From contig NZ_JAGTWO010000005.1 of NCBI RefSeq assembly GCF_018842675.1, positions 372,001 through 436,000 on the forward strand: 64,000 nt of DNA. Direction: 5' to 3'. Source of the stretch: Candidatus Pantoea bituminis. GTDB lineage: Bacteria > Pseudomonadota > Gammaproteobacteria > Enterobacterales > Enterobacteriaceae. The notes under the pieces were generated by a model. That model saw only the letters and a list, made by a program, of their open reading frames with translations, searched no databases and was not told the origin of the DNA. The stretch's first letter is position 1. Each line of letters opens with the position of its first letter. Of this stretch, positions 47,051 to 56,418 are shown piece by piece. A program made the translations under genes and the position numbers.

Positions 47051-47992
47051 TTACTGGCGTGAGGCGTAAAGGACATTATTAAACTGCTTAGCGATGCCGC
47101 AATATTTTGACCGCTCCAGCACATTGACAGCCCAGCTGCGATGGGTGGCAGGTTCGCACATCGCTCCCTGAGACTTAAACACCGCCTGGGTAGAGTTGAG
47201 GATACGTAACGCGTCTTCATACTCGTCAGGTTGAACCTCAAGCGCGCGGTGAATAACATCTAAATGGGTAGGATGGATGGCAGTTTTACCCACCAGCCCA
47301 TGCGCAATATCAAGTGTGAGCTCACGTTGCAGTAACTCAACATTGTCTATTTGCTCACATACGGGGGCGGTCAAAGCAAATCCACGTGACGCAAAGACGG
47401 CAACCAGCATTTTTACTACATATCCCATCGGGCCATCGTAAAGTGTCATATTTCGCGGATGGCGCAATGAGATAACACTCATAAGATCGTTACCGCCAAT
47501 TCGTAATGCAATGATGCGGGCACGACAAGCGTGCTTTGTGAGTTCGTTTGCCAGCGCTGTCATGGCATTCACATCAAACACATCCTGTGTTTCTAAGGTA
47601 GGCATCATATGCAGATCAGTACCGGACATGATGTCCCACCAGCAGGATAAATTAGCCAAGGTAAACTTCGGTAAAACAAACCCGTCGATGCCTTCAAGCG
47701 AGTGATCGCTGATCAGCTTTGCGGCCATTGTTTCATTACGTGGGCGAATAAAAACCAGCGGACGCCTCTGTTCTTGTGGTTCTGACGCGGTGCAGGCTAA
47801 TTCAGCCAAAAGCTGGTGTAAATTCTGTAACGCATACTCAACTTCTGAATCGCTCACGGCATCTTCAAGACAGACGACCAGCGAGCGCAGCTCAGGAATT
47901 TTATCGTTGAGGATGATATCAGCCAGATCTGTGCGAGTCGCTGGCATATAAAGCGTGGCACCCAGCATGTAGGGTGAAAGAGCTGTTTTCAT
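47051..47992 (-). CDS. HpcH/HpaI aldolase/citrate-lyase-beta (CitE)-like protein of the Ter module
   Basis: A 313-aa TIM-barrel protein of the CitE superfamily. Motifs are SLVVCLEDAV (N-terminal strand with acidic metal ligand), VFIRPRNE (substrate-phosphate Arg), DGFVLPKF, MPTLETQDVF (Glu metal ligand) and GKTAIHPTHLDVI near the C-terminus. Family members cleave or form C-C bonds of acyl-CoA or short acids. In Ter-associated operons this enzyme belongs to a biosynthetic set with two PRTases, a HAD phosphatase and an ATP-grasp ligase; its exact reaction is unknown. It follows the upstream PRTase gene by 1 base. Confidence 0.82.
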   Translation of the reverse strand: MKTALSPYMLGATLYMPATRTDLADIILNDKIPELRSLVVCLEDAVSDSEVEYALQNLHQLLAELACTASEPQEQRRPLVFIRPRNETMAAKLISDHSLEGIDGFVLPKFTLANLSCWWDIMSGTDLHMMPTLETQDVFDVNAMTALANELTKHACRARIIALRIGGNDLMSVISLRHPRNMTLYDGPMGYVVKMLVAVFASRGFALTAPVCEQIDNVELLQRELTLDIAHGLVGKTAIHPTHLDVIHRALEVQPDEYEDALRILNSTQAVFKSQGAMCEPATHRSWAVNVLERSKYCGIAKQFNNVLYASRQ

Positions 47993-47993
47993 C

Positions 47994-49085
47994 TCAGGCC
48001 ACCTTTTTGATAATAGTCACAGCCCTGTATTGATCGAGCGCGTCGCCGACTTCCATGATTTCAATACCTTTTTTCTCAGCAAGATAGACCAGCAGAGAAA
48101 CATCAGGATCAGATTTATGTCTCACCAAGACATAATCGGGGACACGTCTGAGAACGGCGCGCGTTGCTTCAGCGATGCCGGGTTTAATGCGATTAATCGA
48201 GCTTATTTCAAATTGCGCGGCAAGATTTGCAACCACTTGCTGGCTCCGTTTCCGCTGTTCTGCCTGTTGTGTGAAGAGGGGAGAGGCGGGTTTGATTTCG
48301 GCAACATTGATCCGGCGACGCCATGCGTCCACCGCATCTACCAGCATCACACTGCATTCAAATTCTTTTAAATGATCGCAGTGAACGCAGCCGTGATAAC
48401 CCTGCTCAGTCCAAATCGAACGGGATACCAAACCCGATACGGGCGCACCCATAATGCCGAACGGAATTAACCAGTCATCATCTGATGCAGCAAGCCAGGC
48501 ACAACCGGCCGGATCAGCCAAAACCACCAGCCTTGGGCTTTCTGGGTAACCCGGACGGCCTGCAAGGCTTTGAATCAGCTGACCCGTGATCGCGCCTTTA
48601 CCGGTCCAGCCATCAACAAACACGATGTTTTCCGCACCATGTCGGCGTTCAATGTAATTGAGTGCTTCAGTGTCGATACCCCGGTCGCGGATGATACTGA
48701 TGCCATAATGGTGCGATTCAACACCCATATCCTGCAGCGCACGATGTAACATCACACCAAGTGGCACGCCAGCGCGAACCAGGCTGACCAGCACAATGGC
48801 TTTATCGCGCAATTCAGTAGCAAGCCCTTTCGCCAGCATCACAACTTCGCGGGCCAAACGTGGCCCTTCGATATCAAGCGCTTTATGAAAAAGTTCCAGA
48901 TGCTGCTCTGTCGGCGCAGGTTCCTGGCTCAACATATCGGAGTAGTGTTTCTGTCCAGACTGGATCAGTAGCTCCTTCTCCTCAACCGGTGTCATTTCAA
49001 TCTCAACTGGCGTCAAAAGAAATTCAATGTCTGAAGAGGAGTATGAGCCGCTAAAGTGGCTTTCTTTTTGAATTGTCATGCCCAC
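47994..49085 (-). CDS. PRTase-like protein with C-terminal PELOTA-type domain (annotated StiP-like) of the Ter module
   Basis: A 363-aa protein. The central region is a phosphoribosyltransferase-like fold whose PRPP loop reads VFVDGWTGKGAITG (about 153-166) instead of the usual DD..TTG. SLVRAGVPLGVML is the upstream strand-loop. The last 55 residues (VLRRVPDYVLVRHKSDPDVSLLVYLAEKKGIEI) resemble a PELOTA RNA-binding domain. Proteins of this type are often labelled 'cysteine protease StiP'. In Ter systems it is thought to take part in making a nucleoside-like metabolite. It is followed by the CitE-like gene with no gap. Confidence 0.8.
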   Translation of the reverse strand: MGMTIQKESHFSGSYSSSDIEFLLTPVEIEMTPVEEKELLIQSGQKHYSDMLSQEPAPTEQHLELFHKALDIEGPRLAREVVMLAKGLATELRDKAIVLVSLVRAGVPLGVMLHRALQDMGVESHHYGISIIRDRGIDTEALNYIERRHGAENIVFVDGWTGKGAITGQLIQSLAGRPGYPESPRLVVLADPAGCAWLAASDDDWLIPFGIMGAPVSGLVSRSIWTEQGYHGCVHCDHLKEFECSVMLVDAVDAWRRRINVAEIKPASPLFTQQAEQRKRSQQVVANLAAQFEISSINRIKPGIAEATRAVLRRVPDYVLVRHKSDPDVSLLVYLAEKKGIEIMEVGDALDQYRAVTIIKKVA

Positions 49086-49090
49086 TTCTC

Positions 49091-49867
49091 CTAAAACAGC
49101 TTTTGTTGAATGGCTTCGGAAAACTGGCTACGCGATGGCATGCCGAACCAGTGACAATGCTTCATGAAGGTGTAATCACTCAAGCTGTCTCCCAGCCCCA
49201 TCACTGGGAAAGCGCCACGATCGCTACGCAGTTTTTTCAACAGCCAGTCCACCGCTAATCCTTTTTGGATACAAAGCGGAAGCCAGGCAACATTGTTGCC
49301 GTTCTGGTGAATATAGAAATCGGAGGTATCCAGCACTGCCATCATCTGCTGGTTAAATCGGTAAAGCTCTTCAATGCGGGTGCTGTCGCGATGTTTCATC
49401 ACGAAATAGACCGACGTGCCGTCATATTCATGATTCATGCGACACCAGGCATCAATGCCACTCTGCTCAAGTGCATCGCTGATTTGCTGGCGGTAATTGA
49501 TCAAACGTTTCTGTAAAGGCCCAAGATTGCTCAGCACGTGCGCAGCCCATTCAGGATCAAGGCTGCCATCCGGGCGGGTGATCACCGCACCGTGAGTCAT
49601 GACTTTCCAGGAGGTAAACGGCACCGCAACGCGGCTTGTCTCCTCTGTTCCGCGAGCAGTAACCGGGATCAATTCAGCGGTGGCCATCATCCAATCCACC
49701 AGCATCGCTTGCTCTTGCGACATGAAGCTTCGCGGTTCCATTTGTCGATCAAATGCCCCTACGCGAACCGGCTCCTGATGCGTTTCATCTTTCATTTTAC
49801 GCAGCGTTTGAAACAGCGTGTCATCCAGATCGCAAAGTACAACCGGCAGATTCACAGGCTTATTCAT
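49091..49867 (-). CDS. HAD-superfamily hydrolase of the Ter module
   Basis: A 258-aa HAD phosphatase. Motif I is VLCDLDDTLF (Asp13 nucleophile, Asp15 acid), motif II is in PVTARGTEE and motif IV is VMGLGDSLSDYTFM. The cap region is of the C2 type seen in Cof/SPP-like phosphatases. Its start overlaps the end of the upstream PRTase gene by 8 bases, indicating coupling. In context it would dephosphorylate a nucleotide-like intermediate; the substrate is unknown. Confidence 0.85.
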   Translation of the reverse strand: MNKPVNLPVVLCDLDDTLFQTLRKMKDETHQEPVRVGAFDRQMEPRSFMSQEQAMLVDWMMATAELIPVTARGTEETSRVAVPFTSWKVMTHGAVITRPDGSLDPEWAAHVLSNLGPLQKRLINYRQQISDALEQSGIDAWCRMNHEYDGTSVYFVMKHRDSTRIEELYRFNQQMMAVLDTSDFYIHQNGNNVAWLPLCIQKGLAVDWLLKKLRSDRGAFPVMGLGDSLSDYTFMKHCHWFGMPSRSQFSEAIQQKLF

Positions 49868-50993
49868 AAGTCAGCACCTCAACGTGTGGCGCAACGTTTG
49901 CGAGCTGCTTAAGCAGCGCAGGGCAAACCGTTTCAGCCGGGGTTTCAACGCAGACAATAATGCGATCAAATTTTTGATGAGCCACGTTGTAGACGTAATT
50001 AGGAATGCCAAGCCCATAATTATCACTGAAGGCGATCACGGACTCGATAGCCATTCCCGTTGCAATCGGAGAACGCGTTAGCGAACTGAAGCGGACATCT
50101 GAACCCTGCTGCTCAAGTCTCTCTGCCAGCAGAAAGGGTTGCCAGACAAACTCACCCGATCCCAATACCAGCACTTTTTCAGCTGGTTCAGCCCCTATAT
50201 GGGTGCCAATACGGCATTCGGTTTCATCCATACCGAGACGGCCCCAATCCTGATACGGAGAAAGGCGAGAAGTACCTGATGCGGTGACATTGACAGAAGG
50301 CATGACCGGAACAGGCGCGTCAGGGCGCGGGGTCCAACTCCAGCGACCTTTAACCAAGGCGACTTCATCGACGGGCAAAGGGCTACGGTTCGCAATGTCA
50401 CCGTTGCTCCAGTCGGTTATCGTCACCGTCACCACCCGTTCAACTTCATCAAGGCCCGCTTCACGCAAGGCCTGCAAAAGGTTGAGGAAGGTGTTACCGG
50501 TTGTCGCTTCGTCATCAACAAGCACCAGTGTTCGGGCATTAAGCGCCCGGCTGCGCAGTTCAGCATCTTCTGGTTGATAGATCAGGTGATCCGTTGCGTG
50601 GCTGTGATTCTCTTTGAATTCACAAAGCAGTTCACCTGACACTGGGTGGCGCGTGCTGGTAAGAAAGACCGGTTGAGCCAGTTGCTTTTTGGCTTCCTGG
50701 AAAACGCCTGCGGCAAGGCCAACCGCGGTTTCAGCCATCCCAATAAAGAGCACTGGCTCGGGTAAATCCTGCGGAATCTGTGCGGCTAACTGGCAATAGG
50801 TTTGGCGCATGGTCGCAGGGGCAATCGGGATATGACGACCCAGCACTTTGCTTACAAAGAGAAAGGCCCGCTTAGGGTTTTTACGCTCCGCTACGCCAAA
50901 GAGTGACGTGAGCGGAAGTGTGTCATGGGTGACAACAGACAGCGTGCCGCCAGCCATTTCAAATCCAGCGGTTTGGGGAGGATTATTAGTCAT
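49860..50993 (-). CDS. Phosphoribosyltransferase with C-terminal TRSP-type domain of the Ter module
   Basis: A 377-aa protein. A type I PRTase domain spans about 30-215, with the canonical PRPP loop LVLVDDEATTGNTFLN and VLFIGMAETAVGLA. A second domain (about 250-377: YQDWGRLGMDE, KVLVLGSGEFVWQPF) matches the TRSP domain seen C-terminal to such PRTases. It starts 2 bases after the ATP-grasp gene ends. Comparative genomics of Ter systems predicts it joins ribose-phosphate to a base-like precursor. Confidence 0.82.
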   Translation of the reverse strand: MTNNPPQTAGFEMAGGTLSVVTHDTLPLTSLFGVAERKNPKRAFLFVSKVLGRHIPIAPATMRQTYCQLAAQIPQDLPEPVLFIGMAETAVGLAAGVFQEAKKQLAQPVFLTSTRHPVSGELLCEFKENHSHATDHLIYQPEDAELRSRALNARTLVLVDDEATTGNTFLNLLQALREAGLDEVERVVTVTITDWSNGDIANRSPLPVDEVALVKGRWSWTPRPDAPVPVMPSVNVTASGTSRLSPYQDWGRLGMDETECRIGTHIGAEPAEKVLVLGSGEFVWQPFLLAERLEQQGSDVRFSSLTRSPIATGMAIESVIAFSDNYGLGIPNYVYNVAHQKFDRIIVCVETPAETVCPALLKQLANVAPHVEVLTYE

Positions 50994-50995
50994 TA

Positions 50996-52095
50996 TTATA
51001 CGCTCTCAGTTTTCGCCGAAATCTCATGAATGATGTTGACCGTGCAGGCCGGAATCGGCTTAACAGCATGGGTCGGTGTAACCTGAACGCGGGTGAAGCG
51101 GGCTGCGTGAACAGCAATGTCGTGCTCATTGATAAGATCGAGCTGACGTAACGCAAAAATACCGGGAAGATTCACCCCAGAATGAAGCGTGAAGCCAATT
51201 CCCCCGAAGGGCGCAGGTTAGCCTCAAGCAAGACAGGTTCACCGCTGTCATTGGTTCGCGTCTGAACATTGATAAGTCCATCTGCTTTCATGGTCTGCGC
51301 ACATTGGCAAGCAAGGTCAAAAGCCGCGCCGCTGTTTTCCAGCGTCTGAACCGATCCACTTTTACTGCGTGATACGGCCAAAAGTACGTTTCCCTTCTCA
51401 ACCAGCATGTCCACTGAACATTCGGGTGAAGAGAGGAAAGGCATAACGATTTGCTTCGGCAGGCTTTCACCTGCGGCTTCGGCCATTTTCAACGTATTGA
51501 TCAAGACCGAAGGATGAACGATGCGTGAATCCGGGTGATTTAAAATCTGCATAATTGGCGCGGTTTTCTTAAGGATCCAGAACCCCATGCCGTATATACC
51601 CCTTACGGGTTTAATACAGGGAAGCTTACCCGCGTGTTCCAAACGGGAAAGGGCTGCCAAAACTTCTTCAGATGACGCGACAACCTCTGAAGGCACAGCA
51701 GCAAGGCCTTGCGCAAGCATCTGCTCACTGAACGCGGCTTTATCATCGGCCAGTAAAAAGGTTGCTGGATGACTAGCACCGGTGATTAAACGCACGCCCA
51801 ACGCTTCGATTTCCTGTCGCAACCCTTCATACAGCGCGCCACGTTTGCCCGCATGAATGGCAACAACGTTGTGTTTCTCGATCACCGCTTTCATGAACGG
51901 GATCAGCGCGTCGGGATTCTCTGGCTCAATGTAAGCATGGTCAGCTTCAGAGAGTATTTCCGGGCGGTGAGATCGATGCGAAGCTACCGTGACAAAGTTA
52001 TATCCACCTGCCGCACGCATTTCACTCACTGCATTCAAGATATCTTTTTGCGAAGACACGCCTTCCATAAACCATACGGATTTGGTTTTGACCAT
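50996..52095 (-). CDS. ATP-grasp ligase of the Ter module (apparent frameshift near C-terminus)
   Basis: An ATP-grasp enzyme (carboxylate-amine/thiol ligase type): pre-ATP-grasp fold at 1 to about 100, ATP lid region CIKPVRGIYGMGFWILKK (Lys for ATP), and metal-binding C-terminal motif PVLLEANLRPSGG. The frame breaks at a G5 run on the coding strand (51201-51205): as sequenced it stops after SRFILG, but one restored G continues IGFTLHSGVNLPGIFALRQ to a stop at 50996, giving 366 aa. This ends 2 bases before the downstream PRTase start, as expected for an operon. First gene of the leftward Ter unit, divergent from terZ. Confidence 0.85.
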
Positions 52096-52165
52096 TTTTT
52101 TGAGCCCTGAAAAGTTTGCCGGAGGACGAGAAAATGCAGTGTAAGCACCCGCTTAAAATAATTCA

Positions 52166-52178
52166 ATCATAACATGAT
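52166..52178. promoter_or_regulatory. Palindrome ATCAT-N3-ATGAT, copy 1 of 3 in the ter divergent promoter
   Basis: ATCATAACATGAT is a 5-3-5 palindrome about 70 bases upstream of the ATP-grasp start. Two further copies lie at 52290 and 52324. The 14-mer CAATCATAACATGA that contains it recurs exactly in inverted orientation at 52325-52338. It is a candidate TerW (or other regulator) operator or part of the leftward promoter. Confidence 0.6.
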
Positions 52179-52289
52179 ATTATTGACTATAATTTGAACA
52201 GGCCCTGTTTTGGGAAAGTATTTTTTGTAATTCAAAGCGGTAGTTTTTATTATTTGTCTTTAAAAACATGTAAATAATAACTTTACAAT

Positions 52290-52302
52290 ATCATACGATG
52301 AT
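52290..52302. promoter_or_regulatory. Palindrome ATCAT-N3-ATGAT, copy 2 of 3
   Basis: ATCATACGATGAT has the same 5-3-5 palindrome with a different 3-base centre, about 100 bases before terZ. It supports a shared operator rather than a coincidental promoter match. Confidence 0.55.
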
Positions 52303-52323
52303 TTTTATGTTGTAGGGAAAAAT

Positions 52324-52338
52324 CTCATGTTATGATTG
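52324..52338. promoter_or_regulatory. Palindrome TCAT-N3-ATGA, copy 3 of 3, next to terZ
   Basis: The segment contains TCATGTTATGATTG, the exact reverse complement of 52164-52177. It lies 64 bases before terZ, matching the 69-base distance of copy 1 from the ATP-grasp gene. TATGAT within it could also serve as a -10 element. The whole 52096-52401 gap is AT-rich and holds the divergent ter promoters. Confidence 0.55.
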
Positions 52339-52401
52339 CCGGGCTTTCAAAATGATCGCCTTTTTTTACTGCAGCAAAACACCAATCAGTAAGGAGATAT
52401 G

Positions 52402-52986
52402 ATGGTATCTTTAAGTAAGAATCAGACGATTTCGCTGGCTAAATCCAGCAGCGCAATTTCCCAAATTCAGTTCGGCCTCGGCTGGGATCCTGCCAAGAAA
52501 AAGGGATTTCTGGGTGGGCTTCTGGGTGGAAACAGCTCAAGCATCGATCTTGACGCAAGCTGCATTCTTCTCGACAGCGCCGGTAACGTTCTGGACACCG
52601 TCTGGTTTCGCCAACTGAATTCAAAAGAGGGTTCCATCCGCCACAGTGGTGACAACCGCACCGGTGAAGGCGATGGCGATGACGAAGTCATCAGCGCGGA
52701 TCTCTCTCGCTTGCCGTCTAACGTTGAACATCTGGTATTGACCGTTAACAGCTTTACCGGTCAGACCTTCAAAGATGTTGATAATGCATTCTGTCGCGTG
52801 GTCGATCAGCAAGGTAAAGAACTTGCCCGCTACAAACTGGCTGAGCAAGGCTCACATACAGCCGTAGTGATCGCGTCTCTACGCCGCAGCGGCGGAGAGT
52901 GGAATTTCACTGCACACGGAAACATCTCCCGTGGCAGCACCATTAACGACATGATCCCCGACATCAAAGCCGCGGTAGGTTGCTAA
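52402..52986 (+). CDS. terZ: Tellurium-resistance protein TerZ (TerD family)
   Basis: A 194-aa cytoplasmic TerD-fold protein, a beta-sandwich that binds calcium. Key segments are MVSLSKNQTISLAKSS, FGLGWDPAKKKG followed by a Gly/Ser-rich insertion, SIDLDASCILLD and the Ca2+-site motif [13 protein letters not shown]. It is the first gene of terZABCDE. I chose ATG 52402 over 52399 because AAGGAG (52391-52396) is spaced 5 bases from it and the protein then begins MVSLSKN, as in known TerZ. Its stop codon overlaps the terA start (TAATG). Confidence 0.93.
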   Translation: MVSLSKNQTISLAKSSSAISQIQFGLGWDPAKKKGFLGGLLGGNSSSIDLDASCILLDSAGNVLDTVWFRQLNSKEGSIRHSGDNRTGEGDGDDEVISADLSRLPSNVEHLVLTVNSFTGQTFKDVDNAFCRVVDQQGKELARYKLAEQGSHTAVVIASLRRSGGEWNFTAHGNISRGSTINDMIPDIKAAVGC

Positions 52987-54152
52987 TGAACCTGACGCCA
53001 GGGGCAATGCCCCGTTCCTAATCAATCGCTGGTGGTTCGTGTCTCTTCCGGCATACCGGTCGATGTTTCATCATTCCGACTTCACGAAAACGGAAAAGTA
53101 CGCGGTGATGCGGATATGGTTTTTTATGGCCAGCGTGAGAATGACGATAAAACCATTCGTCTCTCCTCTTCTGGTAACGAAACCATGTTCACGGTGAACG
53201 TGCCCCAGCTGCGTCAGGACGTGCAAAAAGTCGCTTTTACGGTGACGTGTGAGGCAGGTAAAACTGTCGCACAACTTCAGCGTCTCACGATTCAGGTCGA
53301 ATCAGTCGGCAATGTCTTGCTGACCTGCGACGTCGATGTTGCGGGACGTAGCGAAGCCGCATTGATTTTGGGTGAGCTTTATCGCCGTAACAATGAATGG
53401 AAATTCCGCTTCGTTTCGCAAGGCTTCAACGGAGGTCTGCAACCGCTTGCTGAGCACTTTGGTATTGATGTGGCTGATGAGGCATCACCGGCTCAGGCTC
53501 CTACGCCAGCGCCAGCGCCAGCACCAGCACCAGCGGTGAATCTGAGCAAAGTCAGCCTGACTAAAGAAAAGCCCGCCATCAGCCTGAAAAAGAAAGATGA
53601 TTACGGTCTGATCCGCATCAACCTGAACTGGAATAAACGCTCCAGCGAGCCCAGCAAAAAGGCTTTTTCAGCGGCGTGTTCAATAACAATAAAGGCATCG
53701 ATCTCGATCTTGCCGCCTATGTTGAACTTGCCGATGGGCAGCGCACCATTATTCAGGCGCTGGGTAATAACTTCGGCAATTTAGACGGTTCGCCCTATGT
53801 AAAATTGCAGGGTGACGATCGCACCGGTGCGGTCAGCGACGGGGAATGGATCCACATCAACGGCGCTGAGTGGAAAAACGTGCGTGAGGTGTTGGTGTTC
53901 GCCTTTATTTTTGAAGGTGTACCAAGCTGGGAAAACACAGATGGCATCGTCACGATGCATGTGCCTGGCCAGCCACCTATCGAGACGTTGCTGACCGAAG
54001 GCAATAATCGCCAAACCATGTGCGCCATTGCGCGCCTGGTCAACGAATCTGGTGCAATCCGTGTTGAACGCATCAATCGCTATTTTGGTGGTCATCAGGA
54101 TATGGATCAGGCTTTCGGCTGGGGATTCCGCTGGAAGTCAGGCTCTAAGTAA
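52986..54152 (+). CDS. terA: Tellurium-resistance protein TerA (three apparent frameshifts)
   Basis: A double TerD-like-domain protein joined by a Pro/Ala repeat linker (APTPAPAPAPAPA, near 53500-53535). Reading it whole needs one base restored at each of three runs: G4 53001-53004 and C4 53010-53013, giving MNLTPGGNAPVPNQSLVVRVS, and T5 53664-53668, giving SKKAFFSGVFNNNKGIDLDL. The product is then 389 aa, close to E. coli TerA (385). Without correction only internal fragments are open. The N-terminal domain has SFRLHENGKVRGDADMVFYG and the C-terminal one GDDRTGAVSDGEW, a degenerate form of the Ca2+ motif. Confidence 0.88.
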
Positions 54153-54168
54153 CTAAGAGGGTATTTTA

Positions 54169-54624
54169 ATGAGCTTTTTCAACAAGCTGAAAGAGAGTTT
54201 TAACTCTGGCCGCGCCGAACTGACCAAGCAGGTTGGCCGCTATAAGAACCGCGCTTTCCTTGAAGGTACGGTAGCCGTATGTGCCCGAATTGCGATAGCA
54301 AGCGACGGCGTCAGCCCGGAAGAAAAACAGAAAATGATCGGTTTCCTGCGTGAGTCGCCAGAGCTGAGCATCTTCGATACCACGGAAGTCATCGACTTTT
54401 TCAACAAGCTGGTTACCTCTTTCAGTTTCGATATCGAAATTGGCAAAGGCGAAACCATGAAGTACATCCTTGCGTTAAAAAACAAGCCCGAGCAGGCGCA
54501 ACTTGCTGTCCGCGTGGGCATTGCTGTGGCTAAAAGCGATGGCGACTTTGATGAAACCGAAAAAACCAACGCGCGCGAAATCATTGAAGCCCTGGGCTTC
54601 AAGACCAGCGAATTTGGTCTGTAA
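54169..54624 (+). CDS. terB: Tellurium-resistance protein TerB
   Basis: A 151-aa, all-helical cytoplasmic protein. The TerB fold is marked by acidic metal-binding motifs: CARIAIASDGVSPEEKQ and VAKSDGDFDETEK, two equivalent D-G positions on a pseudo-symmetric helical pair. TerB associates with the inner-membrane protein TerC and links it to TerD-type proteins. It begins 16 bases after terA and ends 34 bases before terC. Confidence 0.93.
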   Translation: MSFFNKLKESFNSGRAELTKQVGRYKNRAFLEGTVAVCARIAIASDGVSPEEKQKMIGFLRESPELSIFDTTEVIDFFNKLVTSFSFDIEIGKGETMKYILALKNKPEQAQLAVRVGIAVAKSDGDFDETEKTNAREIIEALGFKTSEFGL

Positions 54625-54658
54625 CGGTTACTGATTTTCAATCCCTGGAGTTAAATGC

Positions 54659-55702
54659 ATGCAATCCACCCACATTGGCTTTCCGATTGAGACGGTAGCA
54701 GTATTCCTGCTGTTGTCTGTCGGTGCCATTTTTATTGACCTGTTCATGCACCGTCATGACAAGCCAATCTCATTGAAAAGCGCGGCCGCATGGTCTGTTT
54801 TCTGGATATTTATGGCGCTGGCCTTTGCGGGCTTCCTGTACATTCATCACGGCCCCGAAGTCGCTAGCCTGTTTGTTACCGGTTACGCCCTTGAGAAGGT
54901 GCTGTCCGTTGATAACCTGTTCGTGATGATGGCTATCTTCTCTTGGTTTGCTATCCCCGATCGCTACCGCCATCGCGTGCTTTATTGGGGCATCATCGGT
55001 GCAATCGTCTTCCGTGGCGTGTTCGTTGCCATCGGTACCGGTCTGCTGGCGTTAGGCCCGTGGGTGGAAGTTGTGTTTGCCATCATTGTAGGCTGGACAG
55101 CAGTAATGATGCTTAAAGGTGGCGGTAACGATGATGAGATCGAAGATTACTCTCAGCACCTCGCCTACCGTATGGTGAAACGTTTTTATCCTATCTGGCC
55201 GAAACTCAAAGGCAATGCGTTTGTCATAAGCCAGAAGGAAGTGGATGAAGAGCTGGCAAAACCTGAGAACGCAGATGTTCAAATAGGTCGTGTGGCCAAA
55301 GCAGCCCGCTATGCAACACCAATGCTGTTGTGTCTGGCTGTCGTTGAACTTTCAGATGTTATGTTTGCTTTCGACTCGGTACCGGCGGTGATCGCGGTAA
55401 GCCGTGAGCCACTGATTGTTTACAGTGCGATGATGTTCGCCATTCTGGGGCTTCGTACCCTGTACTTCGTGCTTGAAGGCCTGAAGCAGTATCTGGTGCA
55501 TTTGGAAAAAGCCGTTATTGTTCTGCTGTTCTTTATTGCAGTGAAACTGGGCTTGAATGCAACGGAACACTTCTTCCATCACGGCTATTCGATCGGCGCA
55601 ACCGCCAGTCTGTATGTCGTCATGGGCGTACTGGCGTTGGGTATCATTGCAAGTCTGCTTTTCCCAGGAAAAGAAGAAGAGAAAGAAGAAGGGCGCGAGT
55701 AA
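54659..55702 (+). CDS. terC: Tellurium-resistance membrane protein TerC
   Basis: A 347-aa integral inner-membrane protein with about nine TM segments. Family motifs are TGYALEKVLSVDNLFVM and VVELSDVMFAFDSVPAVIAVS, whose acidic residues within helices suggest metal-ion binding or transport. A charged central loop (about 165-205) separates the two halves, and the C-terminus is acidic (GKEEEKEEGRE). The start at 54659 has CTGGAG 8 bases upstream; an out-of-frame ATG at 54655 is ignored. It anchors the Ter complex at the membrane. Confidence 0.94.
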   Translation: MQSTHIGFPIETVAVFLLLSVGAIFIDLFMHRHDKPISLKSAAAWSVFWIFMALAFAGFLYIHHGPEVASLFVTGYALEKVLSVDNLFVMMAIFSWFAIPDRYRHRVLYWGIIGAIVFRGVFVAIGTGLLALGPWVEVVFAIIVGWTAVMMLKGGGNDDEIEDYSQHLAYRMVKRFYPIWPKLKGNAFVISQKEVDEELAKPENADVQIGRVAKAARYATPMLLCLAVVELSDVMFAFDSVPAVIAVSREPLIVYSAMMFAILGLRTLYFVLEGLKQYLVHLEKAVIVLLFFIAVKLGLNATEHFFHHGYSIGATASLYVVMGVLALGIIASLLFPGKEEEKEEGRE

Positions 55703-55760
55703 GTCGCGCCTCTAACAGAAGCATACGCAGTATGCACAATGAATTGATGAGGAAAACAAC

Positions 55761-56339
55761 ATGGCAGTGACTCTCTCTAAAGGCGGAAACGTCTCTCTGG
55801 CAAAAGTCGATCCTTCACTGAAAAACGTGAAAATCGGCCTCGGCTGGGATACCCGTTCCACTGATGGTCAGGATTTCGACCTTGATGCTTCCGCATTCCT
55901 GTTAACTGATGCGGGCAAAGTCCGCGGCGATCAGGACTTCATTTTCTATAACAACTTACGTTCTTCTGACGGCTCAGTGACCCACACCGGCGACAACCGT
56001 ACCGGTGAAGGTGACGGCGATGACGAATCACTGATCATTGAACTGAATAAAGTCCCGGCTGAAGTGACCAAAGTCGTGTTTGTTGTGACCATCCATGACG
56101 CCACCACGCGCCGTCAATCTTTTGGTCAGGTTGCTAACGCCTTCATCCGTTTGGTCAATAACGACACCAACGTTGAAGCCGCACGCTATGACCTGTCTGA
56201 AGATGCGAGCACCGAAACCGCAATGCTGTTTGGTGAGCTTTACCGCCACAACGGTGACTGGAAGTTCCGCGCGGTAGGCCAGGGTTATGCCGGTGGTCTG
56301 GCTTCTGTCTGTGCTCAATATGGTATTAACGCATCCTAA
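55761..56339 (+). CDS. terD: Tellurium-resistance protein TerD
   Basis: A 192-aa TerD-family Ca2+-binding protein: [37 protein letters not shown], the calcium motif [13 protein letters not shown] and C-terminal [20 protein letters not shown]. It is very similar to the following TerE, so the pair looks like a tandem duplication. It is located 58 bases after terC with its own ribosome-binding site (GAGGA). Confidence 0.94.
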   Translation: MAVTLSKGGNVSLAKVDPSLKNVKIGLGWDTRSTDGQDFDLDASAFLLTDAGKVRGDQDFIFYNNLRSSDGSVTHTGDNRTGEGDGDDESLIIELNKVPAEVTKVVFVVTIHDATTRRQSFGQVANAFIRLVNNDTNVEAARYDLSEDASTETAMLFGELYRHNGDWKFRAVGQGYAGGLASVCAQYGINAS

Positions 56340-56418
56340 CATTAGGGTGTTTTAAGCAGTTAAATCCTGCCCGGAGAGTGACTCCGGGCCTAAGTGAAAA
56401 GCAAAGAGGAATAACACA

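Noticed and set aside
53497..53540. Short tandem repeat of a 6-base unit
   Set aside because: It encodes the Pro-Ala linker between the two TerD-like domains of TerA, so it is a coding feature rather than a separate repeat element.
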